Assembly (NCBI GenBank): GCA_027452265.1
Contig: DAIDGR010000093.1
Coordinates: forward strand, 1-42,729
Length of the DNA: 42,729 nt
Direction of reading: 5' to 3'
From: Caulobacteraceae bacterium
Lineage (GTDB): Bacteria > Pseudomonadota > Alphaproteobacteria > Caulobacterales > Caulobacteraceae
The translations under genes and the position numbers were made by a program. Shown here in pieces: positions 35,110 through 42,519 of the stretch (position 1 is the stretch's first letter; every line of letters starts with the position of its first letter). The notes beneath the pieces are model-generated. The model ran no database searches and had not been told where the DNA came from. It was given only the letters and a program-made list of their open reading frames with translations.

Positions 35110-35136
35110 ATGCGCCTAAGATATATTATCAGAAAT
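35109..35136 (+). other. dif: Candidate chromosomal dif (XerC/XerD recombination) site
   Basis: A 28-bp sequence with the dif layout: 11-bp left arm AATGCGCCTAA, 6-bp centre GATATA, 11-bp right arm TTATCAGAAAT. Against the E. coli dif sequence as I remember it, 19 of 28 bases agree, including TAA and TTAT next to the centre and the AAAT end. It is an AT-rich island in GC-rich DNA, lies between convergent genes, and sits where the direction of genes and of KOPS-like octamers reverses. An IS1202-type element, a group I recall as inserting beside dif or pdif sites, has landed next to its XerC side. XerC and XerD would resolve chromosome dimers here, with FtsK activating the reaction at the division septum. 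Confidence 0.6.
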
Positions 35137-35178
35137 TTGAGATACCGTTTTTCGTCCGCGACTTAGACTAAAGACGCG

Positions 35179-36069
35179 TTATGTCCCCCGCGTCTCGGCC
35201 AGCAGCGCCGCGCGCACCGTATCGAGCTCGGCGCGACGGGCCTTCGAGGTCTTGGGAAACTGGGGATGCAGCTCACGCAAGGCGTCCAGCACGATTTGCG
35301 AGACGATCAGTCGCGCATTGGGCTTGTCGTCCGCCGGAACGATAAACCACGGCGCCCCGGCCGTGCTCGTGGCGTCCAGGCAGGCCTCATAGGCCTCCAT
35401 ATAGCTGTCCCAGAACCGCCGCTCTTCGATGTCGGCCATCGAGAACTTCCAGTTCTTTTCAGGCTCGTCGATGCGGCTCAAGAACCGCCGGCGTTGTTCG
35501 TCCTTCGACAAATGCAGGAAAATCTTGACGATTTTTGTCCCGTTGCGGGTCAGGTGCGCCTCGAAGTCGCAGATCGAACGATAGCGGTCGCGCCAGACAT
35601 CAGCGGCGCCCGCCTCGCGTCCGGGAACCCCTTCGGAGAGGAGCAGTTCGGGATGCACCCGAACGATCAGCACCTCCTCATAATAGGAGCGATTGAACAC
35701 GCCGATGCGGCCCCGCTCCGGCAGTTTCGTCGCGGCGCGCCATAGAAAGTCCCGGGTCAGCTCGGACTCGGTGGGATGTTTGAAGCTGGTGACCTCGCAT
35801 CCCTGCGGATTGAGGCCGGACATGACATGGGCGATGGCCCCGTCCTTGCCAGCCGCGTCCATCGCTTGAAAAATCACCAGCAAGGCATGGGCGTTGGCCG
35901 CGTAATGCACCCGTTGCAGGCGGCTGAGGGCCTTAACATGTCGCTGTAGCTGACGTCGGTAGTCGCCCCTGGAGGCGTAGAACGGCGCAATCAGGCTGTC
36001 TTGGTCGGCAAGCCGGGGGCGCGAGCCCGGCGCGACGCGAAATCGCCCGCTCTCGATCATCCCCGACAT
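35179..36069 (-). CDS. ppk2: Polyphosphate kinase 2 family protein (class III-like)
   Basis: A 296-residue PPK2 that uses polyphosphate to phosphorylate nucleotides, or the reverse. The Walker A region is [13 protein letters not shown] (residues 68-80) and the Walker B/lid region is [20 protein letters not shown] (122-141). FNRS followed by YEEV is the form seen in class III enzymes, which can act on both AMP and ADP. The [35 protein letters not shown] block is also characteristic. The ATG at 36069 has GGGGAGG about 8 nt upstream. It ends 42 bp from the dif-like site. Nucleotide preference is inferred, not shown. Confidence 0.92.
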   Translation of the reverse strand: MSGMIESGRFRVAPGSRPRLADQDSLIAPFYASRGDYRRQLQRHVKALSRLQRVHYAANAHALLVIFQAMDAAGKDGAIAHVMSGLNPQGCEVTSFKHPTESELTRDFLWRAATKLPERGRIGVFNRSYYEEVLIVRVHPELLLSEGVPGREAGAADVWRDRYRSICDFEAHLTRNGTKIVKIFLHLSKDEQRRRFLSRIDEPEKNWKFSMADIEERRFWDSYMEAYEACLDATSTAGAPWFIVPADDKPNARLIVSQIVLDALRELHPQFPKTSKARRAELDTVRAALLAETRGT

Positions 36070-36153
36070 GTGCGCCGCCTCCCCTTAGAGATCTCGAACA
36101 TCAGGGTGCGGCCGGCCTGTGTCCAGACCATCGCATGAACCCAAGAGCGCGAG

Positions 36154-36247
36154 GCGTGTTCGCGGACTCTGCGAAAGCGCTGAATCGGACTCGGTCTTAG
36201 AGTCCTTGAGCGCGTTGCGACGCGCCGGGTGGATTCCGTCCGAACGC
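36154..36247 (-). repeat. 94-bp structured intergenic repeat, copy 2
   Basis: The minus strand matches copy 1 (6181-6274) at 84 of 94 bases without gaps. The three potential hairpins are kept; the middle one (GACTC/GAGTC) is perfect here. It lies in the 303-bp gap between the ends of ppk2 (its start side) and the photolyase gene (its stop side). Apart from this repeat and the ppk2 ribosome site, the gap (36070-36372) shows no gene. Sitting upstream of ppk2 in the same orientation, it could lie in the ppk2 leader or end the photolyase transcript. Confidence 0.8.
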
Positions 36248-36372
36248 CATGGTTTCCAGGGCGGACTTTGGGTTCGTGACACGGGCCATCCGCCCTATCT
36301 CTGGCCGCGCGGCTATGGACGATGACTGAGGCGTTGGACGCGGGGGACAAGCCTCTCGGCGCCCCTCCCCCT

Positions 36373-37905
36373 TCAGCCTTCCTCGGTGGCCGTCTTATCC
36401 AGATGCCGGGCCGCGACGGCTCGGAGAGCCGCCCGTCGATCGGGCGCCATCTTGTCCAAGGTGCGATAGGTCATCGCCAGGCGCAGATTTCCGCGAAACC
36501 GCGTTTCGTGGCGCATGAAGAAGTCCCAATAGAGCGCATCGAACGGACAGCCGGCGTCCGAACCCTTGGGCGCCTTGGCGTGGACGCACCCGGCGCAGTA
36601 GTCGCTCATACGCCCGATATAGGCGCTCGAAGCGGCATAGGGCTTGGAGCTCATCGAGCCGCCGTCCGCGAACAGCGCCATGCCATGGACATTGGGCAGC
36701 TCGACCCACTCAAAGGCGTCCGCGAAGACGGCGAGAAACCAGGTCTCAAGCTCCCCTGGCGCGACCCCGGCCAGGAGCGCGTAGTTGCCAAGCACCATCA
36801 GCCGCTGAATGTGGTGGGCGTAGGCATGGCGATGAATGTCACGCACGGTCTCGGCAAGACAGCGCATGGAGGTCTCGCCGGTCCAATAGAAGTCCGGCAG
36901 CCGCCGTGTGGCCCCAAGCTCATTGCTTTGGGCGAAAGCGCGACCGCCGCGCCAGTAGACGCCGCGGACAAACTCGCGCCAACCCAGGATCTGTCGGATG
37001 AAGCCCTCGACGGCGTTGAGCGGCGCCCTCCCCTCCCGCCAGGCCGCTTCCGCGGCGGCGCACACCTCCGACGCCGTGAGCAGTCCGAGGTTGAGATAGG
37101 GCGAGATGAGGCCGTGACAGAGAAAGGGCGCCCCTGCCTTCATGGCGTCCTGGTAGTCGCCAAACCCGCCGATCGCCCTGGCCAGGAAGTCGTCAAGCGC
37201 CTCAAGGGCGTCGGCGCGCGTCACGCCCCACGCGAAGCTCTCAACCTCGCCGAAATGGTCTGGGAAACGCGCAGCCGTAAGGTCCATGACCTCCCGGGTG
37301 ATCGCATCGGGCGAAAACCGCCGGCGAGAGGGCGGTCTTAGATCCTTGGGCCATCGCTTGCGGTTCTCGGCGTCGAAATTCCAGGCCCCGCCCACCGGCG
37401 CCCCGCCATCCATGAGGACGCCCGTCCTTTGCCGCATATGCCGATAGAACATCTCCATGCGCAGCTGGCGCCGAGAGCCGGCCCAGCGCGTGAAATCGGC
37501 GCGGGAGATCAAAAAGCGTCGGTCATCCAGAATATCGACCGGAACCCCCAGGCGATCGGGCCAGGCCGTCATTTCGTCCATGAGGCGAACTTCGCCGGGC
37601 TCTGTGACCATCAGCCGCCGGGCGTTGTGTCGGGCGATCGCGCGCGCCGCCTCCCCTGCGAGATCGCCGGTATTGGCGGGATCGTCGAGCGTCACGTAGT
37701 CGACGCGCAGACCGCGCGCGCGCAACTCCCCGGCGAAGTGGCGCATCGCCGAAAGGACCAGCACGATCTTCTGCTTGTGGTGCGCGACATAGGTCGTTTC
37801 GGCCGGGGCCTCGACCATGAGGACCACGTCCCCTGGCGCGACCACCTCCAAAACACCGACATCATGGGTGAGCTGGTCACCCAAAACGAGACGCAGAGTC
37901 GTCAT
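36373..37905 (-). CDS. phrB: Iron-sulfur bacterial photolyase/cryptochrome (FeS-BCP, PhrB type)
   Basis: A 510-residue flavoprotein of the FeS-BCP group, which repairs (6-4) photoproducts with light or acts as a photoreceptor. The N-terminal Rossmann domain starts TTLRLVLGDQLTHD. The FAD-binding helical domain contains FIRQILGWREFVRGVYW and HAYAHHIQRLMVLGNYALL. Four cysteines expected to hold a 4Fe-4S cluster are at C349, C437, C440 and C453, each one residue from the positions I recall for Agrobacterium PhrB (350, 438, 441, 454). Length is the same. It is the gene just downstream of the cold-shock gene on the same strand, 66 bp apart. Confidence 0.93.
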   Translation of the reverse strand: MTTLRLVLGDQLTHDVGVLEVVAPGDVVLMVEAPAETTYVAHHKQKIVLVLSAMRHFAGELRARGLRVDYVTLDDPANTGDLAGEAARAIARHNARRLMVTEPGEVRLMDEMTAWPDRLGVPVDILDDRRFLISRADFTRWAGSRRQLRMEMFYRHMRQRTGVLMDGGAPVGGAWNFDAENRKRWPKDLRPPSRRRFSPDAITREVMDLTAARFPDHFGEVESFAWGVTRADALEALDDFLARAIGGFGDYQDAMKAGAPFLCHGLISPYLNLGLLTASEVCAAAEAAWREGRAPLNAVEGFIRQILGWREFVRGVYWRGGRAFAQSNELGATRRLPDFYWTGETSMRCLAETVRDIHRHAYAHHIQRLMVLGNYALLAGVAPGELETWFLAVFADAFEWVELPNVHGMALFADGGSMSSKPYAASSAYIGRMSDYCAGCVHAKAPKGSDAGCPFDALYWDFFMRHETRFRGNLRLAMTYRTLDKMAPDRRAALRAVAARHLDKTATEEG

Positions 37906-37971
37906 CCCAGCCGGCCCGCCTGCCGTGGGGTCAAAGCCTGGGAGGCAAAGGAGGGCGCAAGGCCCTCCCCG

Positions 37972-38493
37972 TCAGCCCTCGAGACGCAGATTGGTCGCCG
38001 CCGGCTTCCCGGTCCGGCGATCCTGCTCCAGATCGTAGGACACCGCCTGCCCATCCGACAGACTGCCAAGGCCGGCGCGCTCGACCGCCGAGATGTGCAC
38101 GAACACATCGCTGCCGCCGTCGCTGGGCTGGATGAAGCCGAACCCCTTGGTCGGGTTGAACCACTTCACCACGCCGCTTCCGGCGCCCAGAACCTCACGC
38201 GGGCCGCCGGCCGGACGCGAGGACTGCCGGTCGAAGCTGCGCGGTCCCGCGGGACGCGGGGCGCGGGGCGCGGGCTGCACGAAACCGACCACGGTGAGGT
38301 CGACCGCCGCGAACTTGCCCGAACGCTTGTCCCGCTCGACTTCGAAGGTGACCTGGTCGCCTTCGTTGAGGCCGGCCAGACCGGAACGCTCAACCGCCGA
38401 GACATGCACGAAAACGTCGCTTCCGCCGTCATCGGGCGCGATGAAGCCGAACCCTTTGGCTCCGTTGAAGAATTTGATCACGCCGCTCGGCAT
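37972..38493 (-). CDS. Cold-shock protein with two tandem CSD domains
   Basis: A 173-residue RNA/DNA-binding protein. Domain 1 (about residues 1-67) has GAKGFGFIAPDDGGSDVFVH and domain 2 (about 105-170) has PTKGFGFIQPSDGGSDVFVH, so both RNP1 (KGFGFI) and RNP2 (VFVH) are complete. A proline/arginine-rich linker of about 35 residues joins them. Double-domain cold-shock proteins are known from Caulobacter (CspC and CspD), where they are linked to stationary phase rather than cold. ATG 38493 is chosen with GGAAAG upstream; a TTG six codons earlier is less likely. The near-identity of the two domains suggests internal duplication. Confidence 0.92.
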   Translation of the reverse strand: MPSGVIKFFNGAKGFGFIAPDDGGSDVFVHVSAVERSGLAGLNEGDQVTFEVERDKRSGKFAAVDLTVVGFVQPAPRAPRPAGPRSFDRQSSRPAGGPREVLGAGSGVVKWFNPTKGFGFIQPSDGGSDVFVHISAVERAGLGSLSDGQAVSYDLEQDRRTGKPAATNLRLEG

Positions 38494-38611
38494 ATAGGTC
38501 TTTCCGTTCAATAGGTGGAGATTTCATCTTACGCGTCACCCTGTCCGTTTGGCTAGTGGCCCAAACGCAGGAGCGTGCGACGACGGCATTGATGTGAAAT
38601 TTGAGCCCGCC

Positions 38612-39202
38612 TCACGCCGGCAGCCTGATTTCGCCCGCGCCGATCCGGCGCAGCACATCGATATAGAGCCCAGGCTCAATGGCCATGACCTTGGCCTCGA
38701 TTTCCGCGGGGCCATCGCCCGCCTCCACAGGGACCCTGGCCTGCATCAGGACCGGCCCGTGATCGTATTCCGGGTCGACGATATGGACGCTGGCGCCCGT
38801 CTCGGCCACGCCCGAGGCCAGGACCGCCTCGTGCACCCGGCGCCCATACATGCCCTGCCCCCCAAACCGAGGGAGCAAGGCGGGATGGATGTTGAGCACG
38901 CGTCCGGCGAAGCGCGACAGGGTCTTGGGCCCGAGTTTGCGCAGATAGCCCGAGAGAATGACAAGATCGGCGCCGACCTCGTCCAGCGCCTCGGACAGCC
39001 GCGCATCCGCCGCCTCGGGGTCGGGCAGGGTCGGGATATGCAGCGCCTTGAGGCCGTGCTCCCGGGCGAAGGCCAGGGCTGGGGCCCCCGCCTTGTTGCT
39101 GACCGCCAGGACGCCAACCGCATCCAGCTCGCCCGAAGCGATGGCCGCAAGGATGGCGCGAAAGCTCGACCCGTTGTTGGAGGCGAGGAAGGCCAGGCGC
39201 AT
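38612..39202 (-). CDS. purN: Phosphoribosylglycinamide formyltransferase, PurN-like
   Basis: A 196-residue formyltransferase of the GART fold that transfers a formyl group from 10-formyl-tetrahydrofolate to GAR in purine synthesis. The start MRLAFLASNNGSSFRAIL is the phosphate loop, and catalytic residues lie in LNIHPALLPRFGGQGMYG (Asn, His) and SVHIVDPEYDHGPVL (Asp). The loop after LLP reads RFGGQGMYGRRVHEAV rather than the AFPGxxxHxxA form of E. coli PurN, as in some other bacterial lineages. It is not next to purM. Its start overlaps the stop of the MBL gene by one base, making it the last gene of the tmk-holB-tatD run. Confidence 0.85.
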   Translation of the reverse strand: MRLAFLASNNGSSFRAILAAIASGELDAVGVLAVSNKAGAPALAFAREHGLKALHIPTLPDPEAADARLSEALDEVGADLVILSGYLRKLGPKTLSRFAGRVLNIHPALLPRFGGQGMYGRRVHEAVLASGVAETGASVHIVDPEYDHGPVLMQARVPVEAGDGPAEIEAKVMAIEPGLYIDVLRRIGAGEIRLPA

Positions 39203-40023
39203 CAGGCGTCCGCGAGATCGAGGATGAAGCTGAGCCCGTCATGCGCCGGTTCGACGCCGACGGGAAGGCGCGCGGCGAGCTCCGCATAGTCGAGATCGAT
39301 ATGCAGATTGGTGAGGATGGCGCGCCTGGGCCTGAGTTGGGCGATCCAGCTCAGCGCCTTCTCCACGTGGGCGTGTGTCGGATGGGGCGTATCGCGCAGG
39401 GCGTCGACGATCCACACGTCCAGGTCTTGCAAGGCCTCCATGGCCTCATCCGTCAGGTCCACCACGTCGCTGGAATAGGCGAGGCCGCCGATGCGCACGC
39501 CCAGGCTGCGGATCGGACCGTGATCCTGGTCGAAGGTCACGATGGGGATGTCGCCGGATGGGCCGGAGATGACGAAGGGTTTTCCATGAGCGGGCACGCG
39601 ATGCAGATTAGCGATCGCCGGATACAATCCCTCGCCTTCGAACAGATAGCCAAACCGGCGCGCGAGAGACGCGGCCGTGGGCCCGTCGGTCCAGCAGGGA
39701 ATCCGGACCCGCTGGCGGAGGGCGAAGGCGCGAATATCGTCGATGCCGTGGCACTGGTCGGCATGGTCATGCGTGATCAGCAGCCCATCCAGGCGCTTCA
39801 CCCCCGCCGCGGCCGTCTGCATGCGGAACTCGGGCGAGGCGTCCACGACGACCGTCGTCAGGGCCTCAGCCCCACCCTCACCCAGGCGCCGCACCATCAG
39901 CGAGCAGCGCGTACGCCAGTTGCGCCGGTCGTTGGGATCGCAGACGCCGAAGGCGCCGTCGGCCCTGGGGACCCCACCGGATGAACCGCAGCCGAGAATC
40001 CGCACTTCCAGGCGTCCACTCAT
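39202..40023 (-). CDS. MBL-fold metallohydrolase, PhnP-like
   Basis: A 273-residue metallo-beta-lactamase-fold protein of the PhnP type. The N-terminal ILGCGSSGGVPRADGAFGVC and NWRTRCSLMV are typical; the metal motif is ITHDHADQCHGIDDIRAF and later ligands lie in GLAYSSDVVDLT and HPTHAHVEKALSW. ATG 40023 overlaps the tatD stop (ATGA). PhnP cleaves cyclic phosphate in phosphonate breakdown, but in Alphaproteobacteria this gene sits after tatD in a DNA-replication gene cluster with no phosphonate genes, so its substrate is open; cyclic nucleotide or RNA-related phosphodiesters are possible. Confidence 0.87.
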   Translation of the reverse strand: MSGRLEVRILGCGSSGGVPRADGAFGVCDPNDRRNWRTRCSLMVRRLGEGGAEALTTVVVDASPEFRMQTAAAGVKRLDGLLITHDHADQCHGIDDIRAFALRQRVRIPCWTDGPTAASLARRFGYLFEGEGLYPAIANLHRVPAHGKPFVISGPSGDIPIVTFDQDHGPIRSLGVRIGGLAYSSDVVDLTDEAMEALQDLDVWIVDALRDTPHPTHAHVEKALSWIAQLRPRRAILTNLHIDLDYAELAARLPVGVEPAHDGLSFILDLADA

Positions 40024-40799
40024 GGCCGGGGAACCTTGTCGAACAGGGTGAAGAAGGCCTCGGCCGTGCGCGCCTCGGTCTCCGTCTCGCTCCAGCCCCG
40101 GATCGTCGCCAGGGCCGTGCGGACATGGGGCAGGAAGGCGGGCTCGTTGCGCCTTCCGCGCAGGGGCACGGGAGCCAGATAGGGGCAGTCGGTCTCCAGC
40201 AGCAGTCGGTCGGCGGGCATGTCGGCGATTACCGCGCGCACCTCCGAGGCCGTGCGGAAGGACGCGATGCCGCTCACCGAGAACCAGGCCCCAAGCGCCG
40301 CCGCGCGCCGCGCCAGGGCCGCGCCGGAGGTGTAACAGTGCATCAGGATGCGAAAGGGCCCCCGCGCCCATTCCTCCTCGAGGATCTCCGCCGTGTCGTC
40401 GTCCGCCTCGCGCGTATGCACGATCAGGGGCAGACCGCTTTCGCGCGCGGCCTCGATATGGACGCGAAAGAGCCGCCGCTGGTCGTCCCGGGGACTAAGA
40501 TCGTAGTGGTAGTCGAGGCCCGTCTCGCCAATCCCCACCACCTTGGGCCTCACCGCCAGGGCGAGCAGGTCATCGGCCGTCAGCTCGATATGGTCCTTAG
40601 CCTCATGGGGATGCACGCCCACCGAGGCGTAGATGTCGGGATGGGCCTGGGCGATGGCGTGTACCGCCTCGAATCGCGACAGGCGGTCGCAAATCGTTAC
40701 CATCAAGGCGACGCCAGCTTCCCGCGCCCGGGCGATCACGACCTCGCGGTCGTCGTCGAAAGCCGGGGCGTGGAGATTGACGTGGCTGTCGATCAGCAT
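40020..40799 (-). CDS. tatD: TatD family metal-dependent hydrolase
   Basis: A 259-residue TIM-barrel hydrolase of the TatD DNase family. Most metal ligands are present: H6, E92 in GIGETGLDYHYD, H128 in LIVHTRE, H154 in LMHCYTSG and D204 in LLETDCPYLAP. The usual N-terminal SHCHLD, however, reads SHVNLH, so the second histidine of the H-x-H pair is N8, with a histidine instead at position 10. The gene begins 6 bp after holB and overlaps the MBL gene by 4 bp. In relatives metG usually lies between holB and tatD; it is absent here. Confidence 0.92.
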   Translation of the reverse strand: MLIDSHVNLHAPAFDDDREVVIARAREAGVALMVTICDRLSRFEAVHAIAQAHPDIYASVGVHPHEAKDHIELTADDLLALAVRPKVVGIGETGLDYHYDLSPRDDQRRLFRVHIEAARESGLPLIVHTREADDDTAEILEEEWARGPFRILMHCYTSGAALARRAAALGAWFSVSGIASFRTASEVRAVIADMPADRLLLETDCPYLAPVPLRGRRNEPAFLPHVRTALATIRGWSETETEARTAEAFFTLFDKVPRP

Positions 40800-40805
40800 C
40801 GGCGT

Positions 40806-41807
40806 CTACGAGGCGGCGCGCGCGATCGCGCGCAGGCGCGAGGTGGTGGCCAGAAAGGCCTCGGCGCGGTCGAGATTGACGGCTTCCAACCGCCCCTTCA
40901 GCTCACCCATCTCGGTCCAGGCCCGGGCCCAGGCCTCGGCCCGGCGCGGATTGCGCGCGGCTTCCAAGATCGCTTCATCCCGCACCAGGCCCATCAGCCG
41001 CTCGAAGATCAGGCGGAAGCGCTCCGCCCCAGGGCCGAACCGAAAGCTCTCCGCCAGAGCCGGAAGATCGTGCCCCTTGCCGGGCGCCAGGCCCCGCCAG
41101 ATCTCCTCAGCCGTGCGGGCCGCCTCAAGCGCGTCGGCGGCGGCGAGACGCCAGGCCCCGCCGGGCGCGCCGCGGGCCATGTCCAGCAGGACCGCCGCCT
41201 GCGCCTCGGTCACCTCGGCCCGCCGCGAGACCCAGCCGATCGCGGCCTCACGATCCGGGGGCGAGACGACGACGCGGCGGCAGCGCGACACGAGGGTCGG
41301 CAGGATCCCACCGACCGCACGGGCCAAAAGAAAGATCACGCCGCGCTCGGGAGGCTCTTCCAGCGTCTTGAGCAGGGCATTGGCGGAGGCGGGGTTGAGG
41401 TCATCGGCGGTGTCGACGATGGCCACGCGATAGGGCGCGGCGGCCGGGGTCTTGGAGAAGAAGGGTGGCAATTCCCGCGCCTCCTCCACCGGGATCAGGC
41501 GCCGCGCGCGACCATCCTCCGCCTCGCGCTGGATCACCGCGAGATCGGGGTGCGACCGGCCCAGGACAAGTCGGGAGACCGGATCCTCCGCCTCGGCGCC
41601 CAGAACGCCGCGCGCCGGACTGGACCGCGCGCCAAGAAGGCGTCGGGCGGCGCGATAGGCGAAGGTCGCCCGGCCCGCGCCCTCGGGCCCGAGCACCAGC
41701 CAGGCATGATGGAGCCGCCCCCGGTCCATGGCGTCGGCGAAGGCGCGTTCATGCGCATCCGGGCCAATCCAGTCGAAGCTTTCGCGCGGATGAGGCGGCG
41801 CGCTCAT
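40806..41807 (-). CDS. holB: DNA polymerase III subunit delta'
   Basis: A 333-residue clamp-loader subunit. The N-terminus PHPRESFDWIGPDAHERAFAD leads to LVLGPEGAGRATFAYRAARRLL, a P-loop in which the lysine is arginine; delta' is not an ATPase in E. coli, so this is tolerated. The segments VAIVDTADDLNPASANALLK and LEEPPERGVIFLLARAVGGILPTLVSRCRRV include the sensor and SRC motifs. No zinc cysteine cluster is seen. The start overlaps the tmk stop (ATGA). The tmk-holB pair is conserved across proteobacteria. Confidence 0.93.
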   Translation of the reverse strand: MSAPPHPRESFDWIGPDAHERAFADAMDRGRLHHAWLVLGPEGAGRATFAYRAARRLLGARSSPARGVLGAEAEDPVSRLVLGRSHPDLAVIQREAEDGRARRLIPVEEARELPPFFSKTPAAAPYRVAIVDTADDLNPASANALLKTLEEPPERGVIFLLARAVGGILPTLVSRCRRVVVSPPDREAAIGWVSRRAEVTEAQAAVLLDMARGAPGGAWRLAAADALEAARTAEEIWRGLAPGKGHDLPALAESFRFGPGAERFRLIFERLMGLVRDEAILEAARNPRRAEAWARAWTEMGELKGRLEAVNLDRAEAFLATTSRLRAIARAAS

Positions 41808-42460
41808 GGCCGCGCGTCCAGGTCAGGCCAACGGTCCCGCAAAGCCGTCCAGATCCGCGCCTCCACCGCGTCGGCGCCGCCCGACGCATCGATCACGATG
41901 CATCGGCCTGGCTCCGCCTCGGCGATGGAAAGAAAGGCGGCCCGCAGGCGCTCGTGAAAGGCGATGCCCTTGCCCTCGAAGCGCGCCTCTCCGCCAAGGT
42001 TGGCCTGGGCGCGGGCCTGGGCGCGGGTCAGCCCCTCGGAGGCGGGCAGGTCGAGGATCAGGGTCAGGTCCGGTTGTGTGGCGCCCACGGTGAGGGCCTC
42101 GAGCGCGGCGACGGCATCGGCGGGAACCCCGCCGCCGGCGCCCTGATAGGCCCGGGTCGAATCGGCGAACCGGTCGCAAAGCACGATGTCGCCGCGCGCC
42201 AGGGCCGGCTGCAGCACCCGCTCGATATGGTCCCGCCGCGCCGCGTTCATCAGCAGGGCCTCGGTCACGGGGGACCAGCGATCCACGTCGCCTGAGACCA
42301 GCAAGGCGCGGATCGCCTCGCCGCCGGCGGAGCCCCCGGGCTCGCGGCTGACCGTCACGGTGCGGCCCATGGCCCTCAGCCGGCTGGCGAGGCGGGTGAT
42401 CTGGGTGGACTTGCCGACCCCCTCCCCGCCTTCGAATGTGATGAAGCGACCCTGAGCCAT
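41804..42460 (-). CDS. tmk: Thymidylate kinase
   Basis: A 218-residue kinase that converts dTMP to dTDP. The P-loop is FEGGEGVGKSTQ (residues 9-20), the DRH-type motif reads CDRFADSTRAYQG, and the LID region is RAQARAQANLGGEARFEGKG. REPGGSAGGEAIRALL is the dTMP-site motif. ATG 42460 is chosen because the conserved protein begins MAQGRFITFEGGEG; the longer open frame upstream is arginine- and glycine-rich shadow sequence. It is followed by holB with a 4-bp overlap. Confidence 0.95.
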   Translation of the reverse strand: MAQGRFITFEGGEGVGKSTQITRLASRLRAMGRTVTVSREPGGSAGGEAIRALLVSGDVDRWSPVTEALLMNAARRDHIERVLQPALARGDIVLCDRFADSTRAYQGAGGGVPADAVAALEALTVGATQPDLTLILDLPASEGLTRAQARAQANLGGEARFEGKGIAFHERLRAAFLSIAEAEPGRCIVIDASGGADAVEARIWTALRDRWPDLDARP

Positions 42461-42519
42461 CTCACGGCGTGATTGGCGCAATCGCCGACTTTGTCCAGTG
42501 CCCCCGCGGGCCGCCGGGA

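Noticed and set aside
35088-35113. Perfect 8-bp inverted repeat GCATTTTG / CAAAATGC
   Set aside because: Its left arm is inside the insertion element and its right arm is in target DNA, so the hairpin only exists since the insertion and is probably chance.
34020-35171. A 383-codon + strand frame opposite the transposase that crosses the right end of the element
   Set aside because: Antisense to a gene with an intact DDE triad; no domain and no ribosome site.
36085-36350. Small open frames through the second 94-bp repeat
   Set aside because: Equivalent frames in copy 1 do not share start or stop, and hairpin-forming bases are what is conserved.
39981-41957. A 658-codon open frame on the + strand opposite tatD and holB
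   Set aside because: It spans several good minus-strand genes, is arginine- and glycine-rich and has no recognisable fold.
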